Part shown: in pieces, positions 1 through 8,490 of the stretch
Position numbering within the stretch: position 1 is the stretch's first letter
Layout of the letters: each line of letters begins with the position of its first letter
Assembly: GCF_000377405.1 (NCBI RefSeq)
Contig: NZ_KB905023.1
Location: 1 to 64,000 of the forward strand
From: Thioalkalivibrio sp. ALE31
GTDB taxonomy: Bacteria > Pseudomonadota > Gammaproteobacteria > Ectothiorhodospirales > Ectothiorhodospiraceae
Direction: 5' to 3'
DNA length: 64,000 bases
The notes under the pieces: generated by a model
What the model saw: the letters and a program-made list of their open reading frames with translations, nothing else
Databases searched by the model: none
Told to the model about the DNA's origin: nothing
Program-made: the position numbers and the translations under genes

Positions 1-416
1 GGCGCGGCACGCAACGGCCAAAGGCCGTGCGTGCCCAAGATGTCCGAAGACCCAGCCTTCACCTACTGGCAAGACCGTCGGGACCACCGTTGTCTTGACC
101 TTGACCCCCCCGTTGTCGTCGCGCCGAGTGGAGAGGGTTTTCGCGGGATCAGAGGCGCTGGATGTCTGAGCGGAGCCGAAGGCGTAGCGAGTTCAGCGCC
201 GCCCGCGAAAACCCTCGGAGCGAGGGAAACCCCGGCCCGCACAGCGGGCCGGGGTCGCGGCAGTCGGGCGTGTTTCTTGGTTACTTCTTTGCACGAGCAA
301 AGAAGTAACTCGCGGCGCGCTGGCGAGTCAGCGCTCGGCAGGCAGCGGACCGGAACCACCGTAAACACCGGATGCCGAACCAGGGCCAGCCACAAAGAGG
401 CGGGCAATAGCGACCG
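1..416. other. Non-coding region with hairpins
   Basis: No convincing gene is seen here; both open frames are Arg/Ala-rich with poor codon use. An imperfect inverted repeat occupies 6-35. A perfect 13-bp inverted repeat with a 4-base loop lies at 280-309. The rest is GC-rich sequence downstream of the ABC permease gene, which ends at 417 on the minus strand. Confidence 0.6.
280..309. repeat. Perfect 13-bp hairpin (GTTACTTCTTTGC arms)
   Basis: The arm GTTACTTCTTTGC at 280-292 is followed by ACGA and its exact reverse complement at 297-309. Similar GTTACTT-type hairpins recur in many proteobacterial genomes and are often misannotated as small Arg-rich proteins; that comparison is from memory. 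It could end transcription of the minus-strand ABC operon, although no T-run follows the stem. Confidence 0.5.
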
Positions 417-2777
417 CTACTCCGCCGCCTTCAGGGCCTGCACGCGGTCAAGCTGCTGCAGGCGCCGCCACGCAAGGAAGGCGGTCAGACTGGCCGCGAC
501 CAGGATGCCGAGGGCGGCGAAACCGTAGGCCTGCGGCGTAATCACCAGCGGCACGCGGAACAGGTCCATCGCAAAGGCCTGGTTCAGCAGCCAGGCGAAG
601 CCCGTGCCGGTCAGCCAGGCGACCGGGATCGCGGCCAGGGTCAGCACCGCGATCTCGCCGAGCAGGATCCAGCTGACCTGGCCGCGCGAGTAGCCCAGCA
701 CCTCCAGCGTGGCCAGGTCGCGGGCGCGCTCGGCATAGGTGATGCGTGCGTTGTTGTAGGTCACGGCAAAGGCGATGGACACGGCCAGCGCGACGAACAC
801 CATCGCGAACACGATGATGGTCTCGCCGATGTATTGGCGGATGTTGCGCTCGGCCTCCGCGATCAGACCAACGCTGGCGACCCGCGGGCGGTCGGACAGG
901 CTGCGGAACAGCGCATCCTCCTGTGCGCGGTCGGTCAGCAGCCAGGCGCCGGAGACGGCCGGCCCCTCGCCGATCAGGCGGTTCAGCGCCGGGCGGTGCA
1001 TATAGGCGCCGACACCGATGGGTTCCTCTACCACACCGGCCAGCGGCACCGTGACCGTGCGGCGACGGCCTTCCAGGATCTCTACCTCCACCGGGTCGCC
1101 CACGCGCAGCCCGAGCTGTTCGGCCAGATAGTCCGTCAGCAGGATGCCCTCGTCGGGCAGTCGGCCGCGCCCGCCTCCCATCGGCAGTTGCCGCAGGCGC
1201 GGCTCGGCGTCCAGCCCCAGCAGGCGCACGCGCTCCTCGCGGTTCACGCCCACCAGCCGTACCGGCACCGCGCGGAAGGTCTCCACCGCCAGCACGCCCG
1301 GCTCGTGGCGCAGCTCGCCGGCCGCGCGCGCCGGCACCGGGTCGGTGAACTGCAGGTCGATATCCATCTGCAGGACCTGCCCGTACTGGGTGTCCAGCAT
1401 CTGGGTCACCGCGTTCAGCTGATAGGCGCCCATCAGCAGCAGACCGCCGGAGAGGCCGATGCCGATCACCGACAGCACGGACTTGAGCCGGTGGCGCGCG
1501 AGGTTGCGCAGGATGATCCGGGTCGGCTGGTCGAACGCGCCCCAGGCCGCCGAGCGCTCCAGCCAGCCGCGATGAAAACGTTCCGGGGCCGGCGGACGCA
1601 TGGCCTCGGCCGGTTGCATGCGCACCGCCTGCCAGACCGCGCGGAAGGTGCCAAGCATCGCCGCGCCCATGGCCACGCCGACCGCCAGCACCATCACCCA
1701 GCCCTGCAGGCGAAAGCTCATCTCGGGGAAGCGGAAATACTCCGCGTAGATGCCGGCCAGACCCTGTGCGGCCCAGGCCCCGAACGCGAGCCCCAGCGCA
1801 CAGCCCACCAGCACGATGCCGCCGGTCAGCAGGGCATAGTGCCCGGCGATCGCGCCATTGCCGTAGCCGAAGGCCTTGAGCACGGCGATCGGCTCGCGCT
1901 GGGAGCGGATGATGCGGCCGACGACGACGTTCAGCAGAAAGGCCGCGACAGCCAGAAAGATGGTCGGCAGGATCGCCGCCTGCGCCCGCAGCTGGGTCAG
2001 CTCCTCGGACAGAAAGCGATGCGAGAACTGGTCGTCGCGGCCATAGGCCCCCATGCCGCCGTAGCGCGCCAGTTCCCGGTCCATCGCCTCGATCACGGGG
2101 GCCGGGTCCGCGCCTGCCCCCAGGCTTACGGCCACCGCGTTGAATGCCCCCTCCATGCCGTAGGCGGCAGCCAGCGCGCGGCGGTTCATCCACAGGATGC
2201 CGTAGCGTTCGTAGTCGGGCAGCAGGTCGGTGGGGCTGATCTGATAGACAAACTCCGGCGACAACGCGATGCCGCTGATCTGCAGGTCGGTCAGGCGCCC
2301 GTCGATGATCGCGCGCAGGGCATCCCCGGCGCCCAGACCGTGCGCCTCGGCGAAGGCCTCGCTGACCACCACCTCGCCCTCGCGGCCCGGCTCGGGCAGC
2401 CGGCCCTCGCGCAGGTAGAGCCGGTTCAGGAGCGGCTCGCCCCCGTCCGGCAGGGAGAGCATGGTGCCCCGGATCGGGTCGTCGAAGCCGGCCACCTCCA
2501 GACGCACCGGCGCCTGCACGCGGGTCTCGATCTGGTTGATGCCCGGCGCGTCGCGGAAGCGTTCCACCGCGCTCTCGGGCGCGCGCGTGATCTCCGCGAA
2601 CACGTCGGCGAACTGGTATTCGGAGTAGAAGCGCTCCTGGGTGATGGTCAGGGCGTCGAGGCTGGTGACCGCGATCACCAGCGTCATCACCCCACTGGCG
2701 ATCACCAGCGCAATCGCCGCCGCCTGCCCCTTCAGGTGGCCGAGATCACGCAGGATCTTGCGGTTCAGGGCGCGCAT
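417..2777 (-). CDS. ABC transporter permease, duplicated FtsX domains
   Basis: This 786-residue integral membrane protein has an N-terminal membrane anchor at about residues 18-40 and a large periplasmic-type domain. A first FtsX block starts near 265 ([19 protein letters not shown]), followed by a second soluble domain and a C-terminal FtsX block near 650-775. This layout is typical of exporter permeases of the lipoprotein/macrolide class that carry two fused FtsX modules. It is the last gene of a minus-strand unit, starting 15 bp after the ATPase stop, so the two should form one transporter. The substrate cannot be read from sequence. Lipid, lipoprotein or peptide export, or mechanotransmission, are all possible. 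Confidence 0.85.
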   Translation of the reverse strand: MRALNRKILRDLGHLKGQAAAIALVIASGVMTLVIAVTSLDALTITQERFYSEYQFADVFAEITRAPESAVERFRDAPGINQIETRVQAPVRLEVAGFDDPIRGTMLSLPDGGEPLLNRLYLREGRLPEPGREGEVVVSEAFAEAHGLGAGDALRAIIDGRLTDLQISGIALSPEFVYQISPTDLLPDYERYGILWMNRRALAAAYGMEGAFNAVAVSLGAGADPAPVIEAMDRELARYGGMGAYGRDDQFSHRFLSEELTQLRAQAAILPTIFLAVAAFLLNVVVGRIIRSQREPIAVLKAFGYGNGAIAGHYALLTGGIVLVGCALGLAFGAWAAQGLAGIYAEYFRFPEMSFRLQGWVMVLAVGVAMGAAMLGTFRAVWQAVRMQPAEAMRPPAPERFHRGWLERSAAWGAFDQPTRIILRNLARHRLKSVLSVIGIGLSGGLLLMGAYQLNAVTQMLDTQYGQVLQMDIDLQFTDPVPARAAGELRHEPGVLAVETFRAVPVRLVGVNREERVRLLGLDAEPRLRQLPMGGGRGRLPDEGILLTDYLAEQLGLRVGDPVEVEILEGRRRTVTVPLAGVVEEPIGVGAYMHRPALNRLIGEGPAVSGAWLLTDRAQEDALFRSLSDRPRVASVGLIAEAERNIRQYIGETIIVFAMVFVALAVSIAFAVTYNNARITYAERARDLATLEVLGYSRGQVSWILLGEIAVLTLAAIPVAWLTGTGFAWLLNQAFAMDLFRVPLVITPQAYGFAALGILVAASLTAFLAWRRLQQLDRVQALKAAE

Positions 2778-2792
2778 GGTCGGCCGCGGTCG

Positions 2793-3542
2793 CTACCAGT
2801 GGAGCTCGGCCGGGGACTGGCGCGTGGCATTTTCGTGGATCTCGCTCACGCGCCCATCGCTCAGGTGGATCACCCGGTCCGCCATCTCGCCGATCACCGC
2901 GTTGTGGGTGATGATCGCCACCGTCGTGTCCAGGCGCTCGTTGATGTGCTGCAAGGCCTCCAGCACGCGGATGCCGGTCTTCGAGTCCAGCGCACCGGTC
3001 GGCTCGTCGCACAGCAGCACGGCCGGCTGCTTGGCGATCGCGCGGGCAATGGCCACCCGCTGCTGCTCGCCGCCGGAGAGCTGCGAGGGGAAGTGGTCCA
3101 TGCGGTCCTCCAGCCCGACCAGCGCCAACGCCTCCTCCGGCGGCATGGGGTCGCGCGAGATCTCGGTGACGATCGCCACGTTCTCGCGCGCGGTCAGGCT
3201 GGCGATCAGGTTGTAGAACTGGAACACGAAGCCGACATGGTCACGGCGAAAGGCCGTCAGCGTGCGCTCGGAGGCCTGCGCCAGATCCTGGTCGCGGTAG
3301 CGCACCTCGCCCTCGGTCGCGGTATCCAGCCCGCCCATGATGTTCAGCAGCGTCGACTTGCCGGAGCCCGAGGCCCCCAGCATCACCACCAGCTCGCCGG
3401 TATACAGCTCCAGGTCCACCCCGCGCAGGGCGTGAATGGTCACCTCGCCCATGCGGTAGACCTTGGTCACCCCCGCCGCGCGAAAGATCACCTCCCGCGT
3501 GGCCGCACCGGCGTCCGGGGCTCGAGCCACGGCTGGGCTCAT
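2793..3542 (-). CDS. ABC transporter ATP-binding protein (LolD/MacB class)
   Basis: This 249-residue nucleotide-binding subunit shows Walker [10 protein letters not shown] (56-64), the signature LSGGEQ (155-160), Walker B LLCDE (176-180) and the ALDSKTG D-loop region. These fit the LolD/MacB/FtsE-type ATPases that drive FtsX-like permeases. The open frame runs upstream to 3806, but the start at 3542 is preferred because its ATG overlaps the TGA of a small upstream gene as ATGA, a translational coupling arrangement. The partner is the permease immediately downstream. Function as the motor is secure; the cargo is unknown. Confidence 0.9.
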   Translation of the reverse strand: MSPAVARAPDAGAATREVIFRAAGVTKVYRMGEVTIHALRGVDLELYTGELVVMLGASGSGKSTLLNIMGGLDTATEGEVRYRDQDLAQASERTLTAFRRDHVGFVFQFYNLIASLTARENVAIVTEISRDPMPPEEALALVGLEDRMDHFPSQLSGGEQQRVAIARAIAKQPAVLLCDEPTGALDSKTGIRVLEALQHINERLDTTVAIITHNAVIGEMADRVIHLSDGRVSEIHENATRQSPAELHW

Positions 3543-3712
3543 GCCATCGGAGTGAGCGGGCCCGCCAGCAGGACCGGCCGCTCGCCGGACGGTGCCGCCC
3601 CGGTATCCGGCGCACCGGGCAGGATGCCGCCGTCCCCGTCCAGGCTCATGGACCACAGACTCAGCAGCAACAGCAGGATGATCAGGATCGGGATCAATAC
3701 GCGCGGATTCAT
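3539..3712 (-). CDS. Small single-span membrane protein, coupled to ABC operon
   Basis: A 57-residue product starts [10 protein letters not shown] and has one hydrophobic segment (residues 4-19, rich in Ile and Leu) followed by a Gly/Pro-rich tail that should lie outside the membrane. An AAGG element precedes the ATG at 3712. Its TGA overlaps the ATPase start codon, so it is probably the first gene of the exporter operon. I recognise no family. It may be an accessory or assembly peptide of the transporter, or a leader whose translation sets ATPase expression. Confidence 0.55.
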   Translation of the reverse strand: MNPRVLIPILIILLLLLSLWSMSLDGDGGILPGAPDTGAAPSGERPVLLAGPLTPMA

Positions 3713-4302
3713 CGGCCTTGCCCTCAGTCGCGGGAATAGCTCCATGCTGCCACAAAGCCCCCGCATCACGTCGCCAGAAGCTGTGCCGCCGCCCCGGCCG
3801 GGCCAACGTCGGGGTTACGTCCGGAGATCGCCACGTCGCCTTCGGCTCCTCGCGATGACGTTGTTTACCGTCCCGTCATTGCGAGGCCCCCTTCAGGGGC
3901 CGTGGCACAAAAGCGCGCAGCGCGTTGAACGGCCGCAGGTCGGCCCGCAGGGAGAACAAAGCGAGGAATCTCCTGACGCTGCCCCCGAAGGCGAATCGTG
4001 GACGCCCTGCCAGCTTTTGGAGATTGCTTCGTCGCTGCGCTCCTCGCAATGACGGGGGCAAAAGCAACGTCATTGCGAGGAACCGAAGGCGACGTGGCAA
4101 TCGCTGAAATCGAGCACAAAGCCAGCGCGACCCCTGCTTCCATCCCCCCCGATTTGTTGTTTTGCGCCCAAATATTTACCCTATGCGCACCGTCCGGCCT
4201 GTTGCGGGCGCGCAGCGAACCCCGAAATCGCGCGCCGCCAGGCCGCTGTGCCGTCTTTTTCGGACGCCACGCCAACCCGTTTCAACAACGCAAGGAGTCA
4301 AC
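3713..4302. repeat. Intergenic cluster of 35-40 bp GCGAGG-type repeats
   Basis: No gene is seen in this divergent gap. It holds at least four copies of an interspersed repeat whose core reads CGTCATTGCGAGG followed by a purine-rich part ending GGCAATC. Copies lie at 3823-3860 (minus), 3874-3908 (plus, degenerate), 4019-4054 (minus) and 4069-4103 (plus). The alternating orientation could fold transcripts into long hairpins. Promoters for the flanking genes must lie at the edges, but I could not assign -35/-10 boxes. Confidence 0.6.
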
Positions 4303-5235
4303 ATGTCCGCTCTGATCTGTGGGTCCATGGCCTACGACACCATCATGGTGTTCCCCGACCGCTTCAAGAACCACATCCTCCCGGACAAGGTGCACATGCT
4401 GAACGTGTCCTTCCTGGTCCCGGACATGCGTCGCGAGTTCGGCGGCTGCGCCGGCAACATCGCCTATAACATGAAGCTGCTGGGCGCGGACCCGACCGTG
4501 ATGGCCACCGTGGGTGGCGACTTCGCCCCCTACGCCGACTGGATGGACAAGCACGGTATCTCGCGCAAGTTCGTGAAGGAGCTGCGGGACACCTACACCG
4601 GTCAGGCCTTCATCACCACCGACCAGGACGACAACCAGATCACCGCCTTCCACCCGGGCGCGATGGGCTTCTCGCACCAGCAGAAGGTCACCGACGCCGA
4701 CGGCATCAAGGTCGGTATCGTCTCCCCGGACGGCCGTGACGGCATGATCGAGCACGCCCAGCAGTTCGCCGACGCCGGCATCCCGTTCATGTTTGACCCG
4801 GGCCAGGGTCTGCCGATGTTCGACGGCGACGACCTGAAGCGCTTCATGGAGAACGCCACCTATGCCGCGTTCAATGACTACGAGGCGCAGCTGACCGCCG
4901 ATCGCACCGGCATGAGCATGGAGCAGCTGGCGGAGATGGTGGACGCGATGATCGTCACCCGTGGCGGCGACGGCTCCGACATCTACACCGGCGGCAAGAA
5001 GATCACCATCCCGTCGGTCGAGCCGGCCGCAATCAAGGACCCGACCGGCTGTGGCGACTCCTACCGCGCCGGCATCCTGTTCGGCCTGGAAAAGGGCTTT
5101 GATTGGGAGACCACCGGCCGCATCGCCTCGCTGATCGGCTCGATCAAGATCGCCCACTCCGGCACCCAGAACCACCACTTCACCGCCGACGAGTTCGCCG
5201 ACAAGTTCGAAAAGGCCTTCGGCTACCGCTACTAA
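4303..5235 (+). CDS. PfkB-family carbohydrate/nucleoside kinase
   Basis: This 310-residue cytosolic kinase is of the ribokinase/PfkB superfamily. The N-terminal GG motif region (EFGGCAGNIAYN) and the C-terminal signature DPTGCGDSYRAG (246-257), with the catalytic Asp at 252, are intact. The start at 4303 is supported by AAGGAG 8 bp upstream, so the longer frame from 4162 is not used. It is monocistronic, with a strong terminator just after the stop. Adenosine, ribose and fructose-type substrates are all possible in this family; the sequence resembles adenosine-kinase-like members, but the substrate is not established. Confidence 0.88.
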   Translation: MSALICGSMAYDTIMVFPDRFKNHILPDKVHMLNVSFLVPDMRREFGGCAGNIAYNMKLLGADPTVMATVGGDFAPYADWMDKHGISRKFVKELRDTYTGQAFITTDQDDNQITAFHPGAMGFSHQQKVTDADGIKVGIVSPDGRDGMIEHAQQFADAGIPFMFDPGQGLPMFDGDDLKRFMENATYAAFNDYEAQLTADRTGMSMEQLAEMVDAMIVTRGGDGSDIYTGGKKITIPSVEPAAIKDPTGCGDSYRAGILFGLEKGFDWETTGRIASLIGSIKIAHSGTQNHHFTADEFADKFEKAFGYRY

Positions 5236-5273
5236 GCGACCTCACGCCGCCCCGGGCACCCGCCCGGGAACGC

Positions 5274-5312
5274 AAAAGGCCCGGCCCGAGTTTCCTCGGC
5301 CGGGCCTTTTTT
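5274..5312 (+). terminator. Rho-independent terminator of the PfkB kinase gene
   Basis: A GC-rich stem (AAAAGGCCCGGCC paired with GGCCGGGCCTTTT, short loop) ends in a run of six T residues, 38 bp after the kinase stop codon. The A-run on the other side makes it potentially bidirectional. Confidence 0.9.
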
Positions 5313-5343
5313 GTGGATGGCATCCGCTCCGCCCCCTGCCCCC

Positions 5344-5424
5344 GTGGGAGCGTGCTTGCACGCGAAGCCCCTGCCTGCGCCCGACTCTGGCAGGGCTTCG
5401 CCGCCGAGCCGGCTCCCACAAGAA
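5344..5424. repeat. REP-like hairpin (GTGGGAGCGTGCTTGCACGC type)
   Basis: The element starts GTGGGAGCGTGCTTGCACGC and ends GCCGGCTCCCACAAG, so its ends pair. An inner palindrome (GCTTGC) and a CTGGCAGGGCTTCGCC block sit between. A near-identical copy lies at 6042-6125 and a diverged one at 7194-7272, flanking the toxin-antitoxin and PEBP genes. GTAGGAGC-type REPs of this form are common in gammaproteobacteria. Confidence 0.75.
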
Positions 5425-5436
5425 ATTCCTACAAGG

Positions 5437-5691
5437 CTATTCGCCGTAATGCGTACGCGCCCGGATCACGATCACCAATAACTGCTCGTCCCGAATCGTG
5501 TACAGCAGACGGTCCTTGTAGCTGATCCTCAGGGAGTAGTATCCGCGCAGATCACCAACCAGCGCCTTGCCACAGTACGGGTCGACCGCCACCCGGTTGC
5601 GCAGGATCTGCTTCACCTTGTCACGCAGCTTCGGCGTCAGACGCCGCAAGTCCTTCTCGGCTTGACGGGTGAACCGAATAGTCCAGGTCAC
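5437..5691 (-). CDS. RelE/YoeB-family mRNA interferase toxin
   Basis: This 84-residue basic protein has the RelE-fold layout. An N-terminal strand-helix part reads TWTIRFTRQAEKDLRRL. A central segment, GDLRGYYSLRISYKDRLLYTI, carries the conserved Leu-x-Gly and Arg residues. The C-terminal tail RARTHYGE has the His/Tyr expected near the active site. Toxins of this family cleave mRNA on the ribosome. The gene overlaps the antitoxin gene upstream by 4 bp, the standard order of antitoxin first. YoeB/Txe is the likeliest subgroup, but a more general RelE/ParE assignment is possible. Confidence 0.85.
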   Translation of the reverse strand: MTWTIRFTRQAEKDLRRLTPKLRDKVKQILRNRVAVDPYCGKALVGDLRGYYSLRISYKDRLLYTIRDEQLLVIVIRARTHYGE

Positions 5692-5948
5692 TGCTTCTCC
5701 CCGAACACCTCCTCGAATCCCAGCGTATCGCCCTCATCCGCCTCGCGGCGGCCCTGCTCGAATTCCTGCCGAAAGCCGGGTTCCGAGAGCAGTTCCAGGG
5801 TCTCGATCAGGCTGGCGTACTCGTCTTCCGACATCAGCACCGCATCGCCGTTGCGATGCCGGATGTGGTAGATCGCGTGCTGCTCGTTCACGCCCTTGAT
5901 CAGGTCAAACAGACCCTTGCGGGCCTCGGTAGCGGTCAGCGTCGTCAT
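5688..5948 (-). CDS. Phd/YefM-family antitoxin
   Basis: This 86-residue antitoxin begins MTTLTATEARKGLFDLIKGV, the Phd/YefM DNA-binding N-terminus. It continues with the VLMSEDEYASLIETLELL block and an acidic C-terminal tail (QGRREADEGDTLGFEEVFGE) that would wrap the toxin. Its stop overlaps the toxin start as ATGA. Proteins of this family neutralise the toxin and repress their own operon. Two TGTAC motifs 12 bp apart lie just upstream of the gene, in the arrangement known for YefM operators. Confidence 0.9.
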   Translation of the reverse strand: MTTLTATEARKGLFDLIKGVNEQHAIYHIRHRNGDAVLMSEDEYASLIETLELLSEPGFRQEFEQGRREADEGDTLGFEEVFGEKQ

Positions 5949-5964
5949 CGCCAGTTACCCGAAA

Positions 5965-5982
5965 CGTACATAAAGTGGTACA
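5965..5982 (-). promoter_or_regulatory. Candidate YefM-type operator
   Basis: Read on the minus strand, TGTACC and TGTACG start exactly 12 bp apart, 17-35 bp upstream of the antitoxin start codon. The Escherichia coli yefM-yoeB operator is known to contain core TGTACA motifs with 12-bp centre spacing, so this is probably the autoregulatory site. Confidence 0.6.
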
Positions 5983-6041
5983 TATCGTGCGCCCGCCGCC
6001 CCACCCGGTCAAGACCGAACCGTCACAAGCAGGATAGGGCC

Positions 6042-6125
6042 CCTGTGGGAGCGTGCTTGCACGCGAATGCCCCTGCCCGCGTCCGACTCTGGCAGGGGCT
6101 TCGCCGGCGAGCCGGCTCCCACAAG
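6042..6125. repeat. REP-like hairpin, second copy
   Basis: This is nearly the same sequence as 5344-5424, with ends GTGGGAGCGTGCTTGCACGC and GCCGGCTCCCACAAG, followed by a shared CATTCCTACAAGGC tail. It sits between the toxin-antitoxin operon and the PEBP gene. The two copies bracket the toxin-antitoxin pair as direct repeats. Confidence 0.75.
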
Positions 6126-6141
6126 ACATTCCTACAAGGCC

Positions 6142-6618
6142 TCAGCCCCGCTGATAGGTACCCACCAGGCGATTCATGCCGATCACGTGGGGCTCGGCGT
6201 GTTCCAGGAACTGCCACAGGGTCAACCCCGGCGGTAGCTGCAGGTCGGCATCCAACGCCAGCAGCCAGAAGAAGTAGTGATGCTTGCCGTGGCCCTCGGG
6301 CGGCATCGGCCCGCCATAGCCGGTGCGATCAAAATCCGTCTGGCCCGTCGCGCCCAGATCGGTTGCCTCGGACAGGCCATCCAGATCCGGCGGCAGGTTG
6401 TACAGCACCCAGTGCACAAAGCCATAAGTGCCCGGCTGGATCAGCGGCGCATCCGGGTCGTGGCAGATCACCGCCAGCGACTGGGTACCCTGCGGCACGC
6501 CGTGCCACTGCAGCGCCGGCGAGGTGTCCTCGCCCTCCCCGCTATGGCGTTTGGGGATCGGCTGGCCGGGGCCGAACGCGGAACTCGACAGCTGCATCTC
6601 GGACAGTGCAAAACCCAT
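6142..6618 (-). CDS. YbhB/YbcL-type PEBP (Raf kinase inhibitor-like) protein
   Basis: This 158-residue protein shows both hallmark blocks of the phosphatidylethanolamine-binding protein family. The first is DPDAPLIQPGTYGFVHWVLY (the DPDxP...HW motif) and the second is YGGPMPPEGHGKHHYFFWLL (the GGPxPPxGxxHHY motif). No signal peptide is visible, so it is cytosolic like YbhB. AAGGAG lies 7 bp before the ATG. The bacterial members have no firmly assigned reaction; ligand binding is conserved. It appears to be transcribed alone. Confidence 0.9.
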   Translation of the reverse strand: MGFALSEMQLSSSAFGPGQPIPKRHSGEGEDTSPALQWHGVPQGTQSLAVICHDPDAPLIQPGTYGFVHWVLYNLPPDLDGLSEATDLGATGQTDFDRTGYGGPMPPEGHGKHHYFFWLLALDADLQLPPGLTLWQFLEHAEPHVIGMNRLVGTYQRG

Positions 6619-6734
6619 GACTGGCTCCTTTTGAGTAACCTGCCCGCACGGTAACGCCTACAGCCGCACCCCTCCAAGCCGTCACGCGACCATCTCCGCT
6701 TGCAGACCGGCGCCGGCATGCGGATCATCCCGGC

Positions 6735-7172
6735 ATGCGCAAACTTCTGCAGAAATGGCTGGCCCCACGCGACCCGCTGGAGTCCGCCGCCCAGGCGGTG
6801 GACCACGGCCGCAGCGGCATCGAGACCGTACTGGGCCTCCCGCACCGGCTGTCGGTACCGCTGCTGCGCCGCCACTTCGGCGACGATGCCGAACCCTCCG
6901 ACGAAGCTTTCCGCGAGACCGGCCGCGATGGACACTGGAGGCTGCCGCCGCCCGCCCCCGAGTTCGAGGTGCACCTGTTCGGCGATACCGAAGGCCGCCT
7001 GACGCTGGGCACCATCCGCGGGCGCGGCCCGTACACCGGGCTGGTAGTCTTCAGCGAATGGTCACCGGATCACCCGGCCCACGTCTGGCAGCTGCGGGTG
7101 GAAGAACCTGCCGGCGAAGCCGCCCAGGCCCTGCACGATCACCTCCTGGACCCGAACCGCTCCCCCGAATAG
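6735..7172 (+). CDS. Hypothetical protein, 145 aa
   Basis: I do not recognise this protein. Codon use is GC-rich at third positions like its neighbours, which supports it as real despite the lack of a clear ribosome-binding site at the ATG. The product is soluble. Its N-terminus is Arg/Lys-rich, and the C-terminal half has alternating strands (FEVHLFGDTEGRLTLGTIRG, TGLVVFSEW). It lies divergent from the PEBP gene, between repeats. A start a few codons away is possible. Confidence 0.6.
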   Translation: MRKLLQKWLAPRDPLESAAQAVDHGRSGIETVLGLPHRLSVPLLRRHFGDDAEPSDEAFRETGRDGHWRLPPPAPEFEVHLFGDTEGRLTLGTIRGRGPYTGLVVFSEWSPDHPAHVWQLRVEEPAGEAAQALHDHLLDPNRSPE

Positions 7173-7193
7173 CCCCCATCGCCGCACACCACC

Positions 7194-7272
7194 CCCTGTA
7201 GGAGCCTGCTTGCAGGCGAAGCCCCGGCCAGAGTCGGACGCCGGCAGGGGCGTCCGCCTGCAAGCAAACCCC
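7194..7272. repeat. Diverged REP-like hairpin
   Basis: GTAGGAGCCTGCTTGCAGGCG pairs internally (CCTGCTTGCAGG). The element closes with GTCCGCCTGCAAGCAAACC. It is related in layout to the elements at 5344 and 6042, but the arms have changed together, as expected if the hairpin rather than the sequence is conserved. Confidence 0.6.
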
Positions 7273-7422
7273 TGCCGTGAGACCCATTCGTTGGAACCAA
7301 GCCTCTACGCTGGAAAAATCCCGTCACACCCCCAACATATCCTCAAGGAAAACCGGTAACAGCAGCTCCGCGAAGCGATCGGCGCGTTCCCCCCAACACC
7401 CCAGACAGGCACGGCGGCCACC

Positions 7423-8385
7423 ATGACGCGAAAGCCCCAGTCCATCTCCCTGGTCCTTGGCAGCGGCGGCGCCCGCGGCCTGGCGCAGATCGGCGTGATC
7501 CGCTGGCTGGAGGAACACTCGGACTACCAGATCCGCTCCATCGCGGGCGCTTCCATGGGCGCGGTCGTCGGCGGCATCTACGCGGCCGGCCAGCTGGACG
7601 CCTACGAGGACTGGGTGAAGACCTTGCGCCGCCAGGATGTCTGGCGGCTGCTGGATTTCTCCTTTCGCGGCGCTGGCCTGATTCGCGGCGACCGCCTGAT
7701 CGAGAAGCTGCGCGCCATGCTCGGCGACACCGACATCGAACAGCTGCCGATCTCGTTTACCGCCGTGGCCACCGACATCGAGCGCGAACGCGAGGTCTGG
7801 CTGAATACCGGTTCCCTGTTCGACGCCATCCGGGCGTCCATTGCCATCCCCACCGTGTTCACCCCGGTGCGCCACAAGGGGCGGCTGCTGGTGGATGGTG
7901 GCCTGCTGAACCCGGTCCCGATCGCGCCGACCCTGAACGACGACACCGACATCACCCTGGCGGTCAGCCTGAATGGCCGCGTCGGCGAAGAACTGATCCG
8001 CCCCGAACGCACCGGGACTTCCGACTCGCACGTGGGCGCACCAGATAGCCGGGGCCTGCTGAATCACCGCCTGGCCGAGGCCCTGCCCGACCGGGTCGGC
8101 ACCTGGCTGCAGGACTGGCAGGACAAGCTGGGCCTGGGCGAGACCGACCCCAGTCTGAGCCGCGAACAGGAGGCCCGCGCACTGGGGCTGATCGACATCG
8201 TCTCCCACTCCATCGAGGCCATGCAGGGCACCATCGCGCGCTTTCGTATCGCCGCCTACAACCCGGAGCACCTGATCGAGGTCCCGGTCAACGCCTGCGG
8301 CGTGTTCGACTTCCACCGCGCCGCCGAGATGATCGACCTCGGCTATGCACTCGCCGAGCGCAAGCTGGGCGACCAAAGGCCGTAA
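7423..8385 (+). CDS. Patatin-like phospholipase (RssA-like)
   Basis: This 320-residue patatin-domain hydrolase carries the oxyanion-hole loop GSGGARG (13-19), the nucleophile elbow GASMG with Ser44, and the dyad Asp158 in VDGG. No signal peptide is visible, so an intracellular, RssA-like phospholipase or esterase is likely. The C-terminal third (about residues 190-290) is extended beyond the minimal fold and looks helical. It starts at an ATG and reads alone, ending before a strong 22-bp hairpin. Lipid substrate and role are not known. Confidence 0.88.
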   Translation: MTRKPQSISLVLGSGGARGLAQIGVIRWLEEHSDYQIRSIAGASMGAVVGGIYAAGQLDAYEDWVKTLRRQDVWRLLDFSFRGAGLIRGDRLIEKLRAMLGDTDIEQLPISFTAVATDIEREREVWLNTGSLFDAIRASIAIPTVFTPVRHKGRLLVDGGLLNPVPIAPTLNDDTDITLAVSLNGRVGEELIRPERTGTSDSHVGAPDSRGLLNHRLAEALPDRVGTWLQDWQDKLGLGETDPSLSREQEARALGLIDIVSHSIEAMQGTIARFRIAAYNPEHLIEVPVNACGVFDFHRAAEMIDLGYALAERKLGDQRP

Positions 8386-8396
8386 GCCCATACCCC

Positions 8397-8468
8397 CTGT
8401 GGGAGGCCAGCCCTCTGGCCGATCCAGCGCCGGCACAACCCATCGGCCAGAGGGCTGGCCTCCTACAG
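8397..8468. repeat. Perfect 22-bp inverted repeat
   Basis: The left arm at 8402-8423 (GGAGGCCAGCCC...) is the exact reverse complement of the right arm at 8442-8463, with an 18-base loop. The pairing extends outward with one mismatch (CTGTG/TACAG). The right-arm sequence GGCCAGAGGGCTGGCCTCCT recurs near 41877, so this is an interspersed repeat. Lying between convergent genes, it may also act as a transcript end. Confidence 0.8.
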
Positions 8469-8490
8469 CGGAAAAGAGGGAACGGCCTGC

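Noticed and set aside
31-528. Arg/Ser-rich open frame at the left edge
   Set aside because: It crosses hairpin repeats, has no ribosome-binding site and runs into the ABC permease gene on the other strand.
834-4052. 1072-codon plus-strand open frame antisense to the ABC transporter genes
   Set aside because: GC-rich genes often leave long open frames on the opposite strand. Its product is His/Gln/Arg-rich with no domain, while the minus strand encodes clear ABC proteins.
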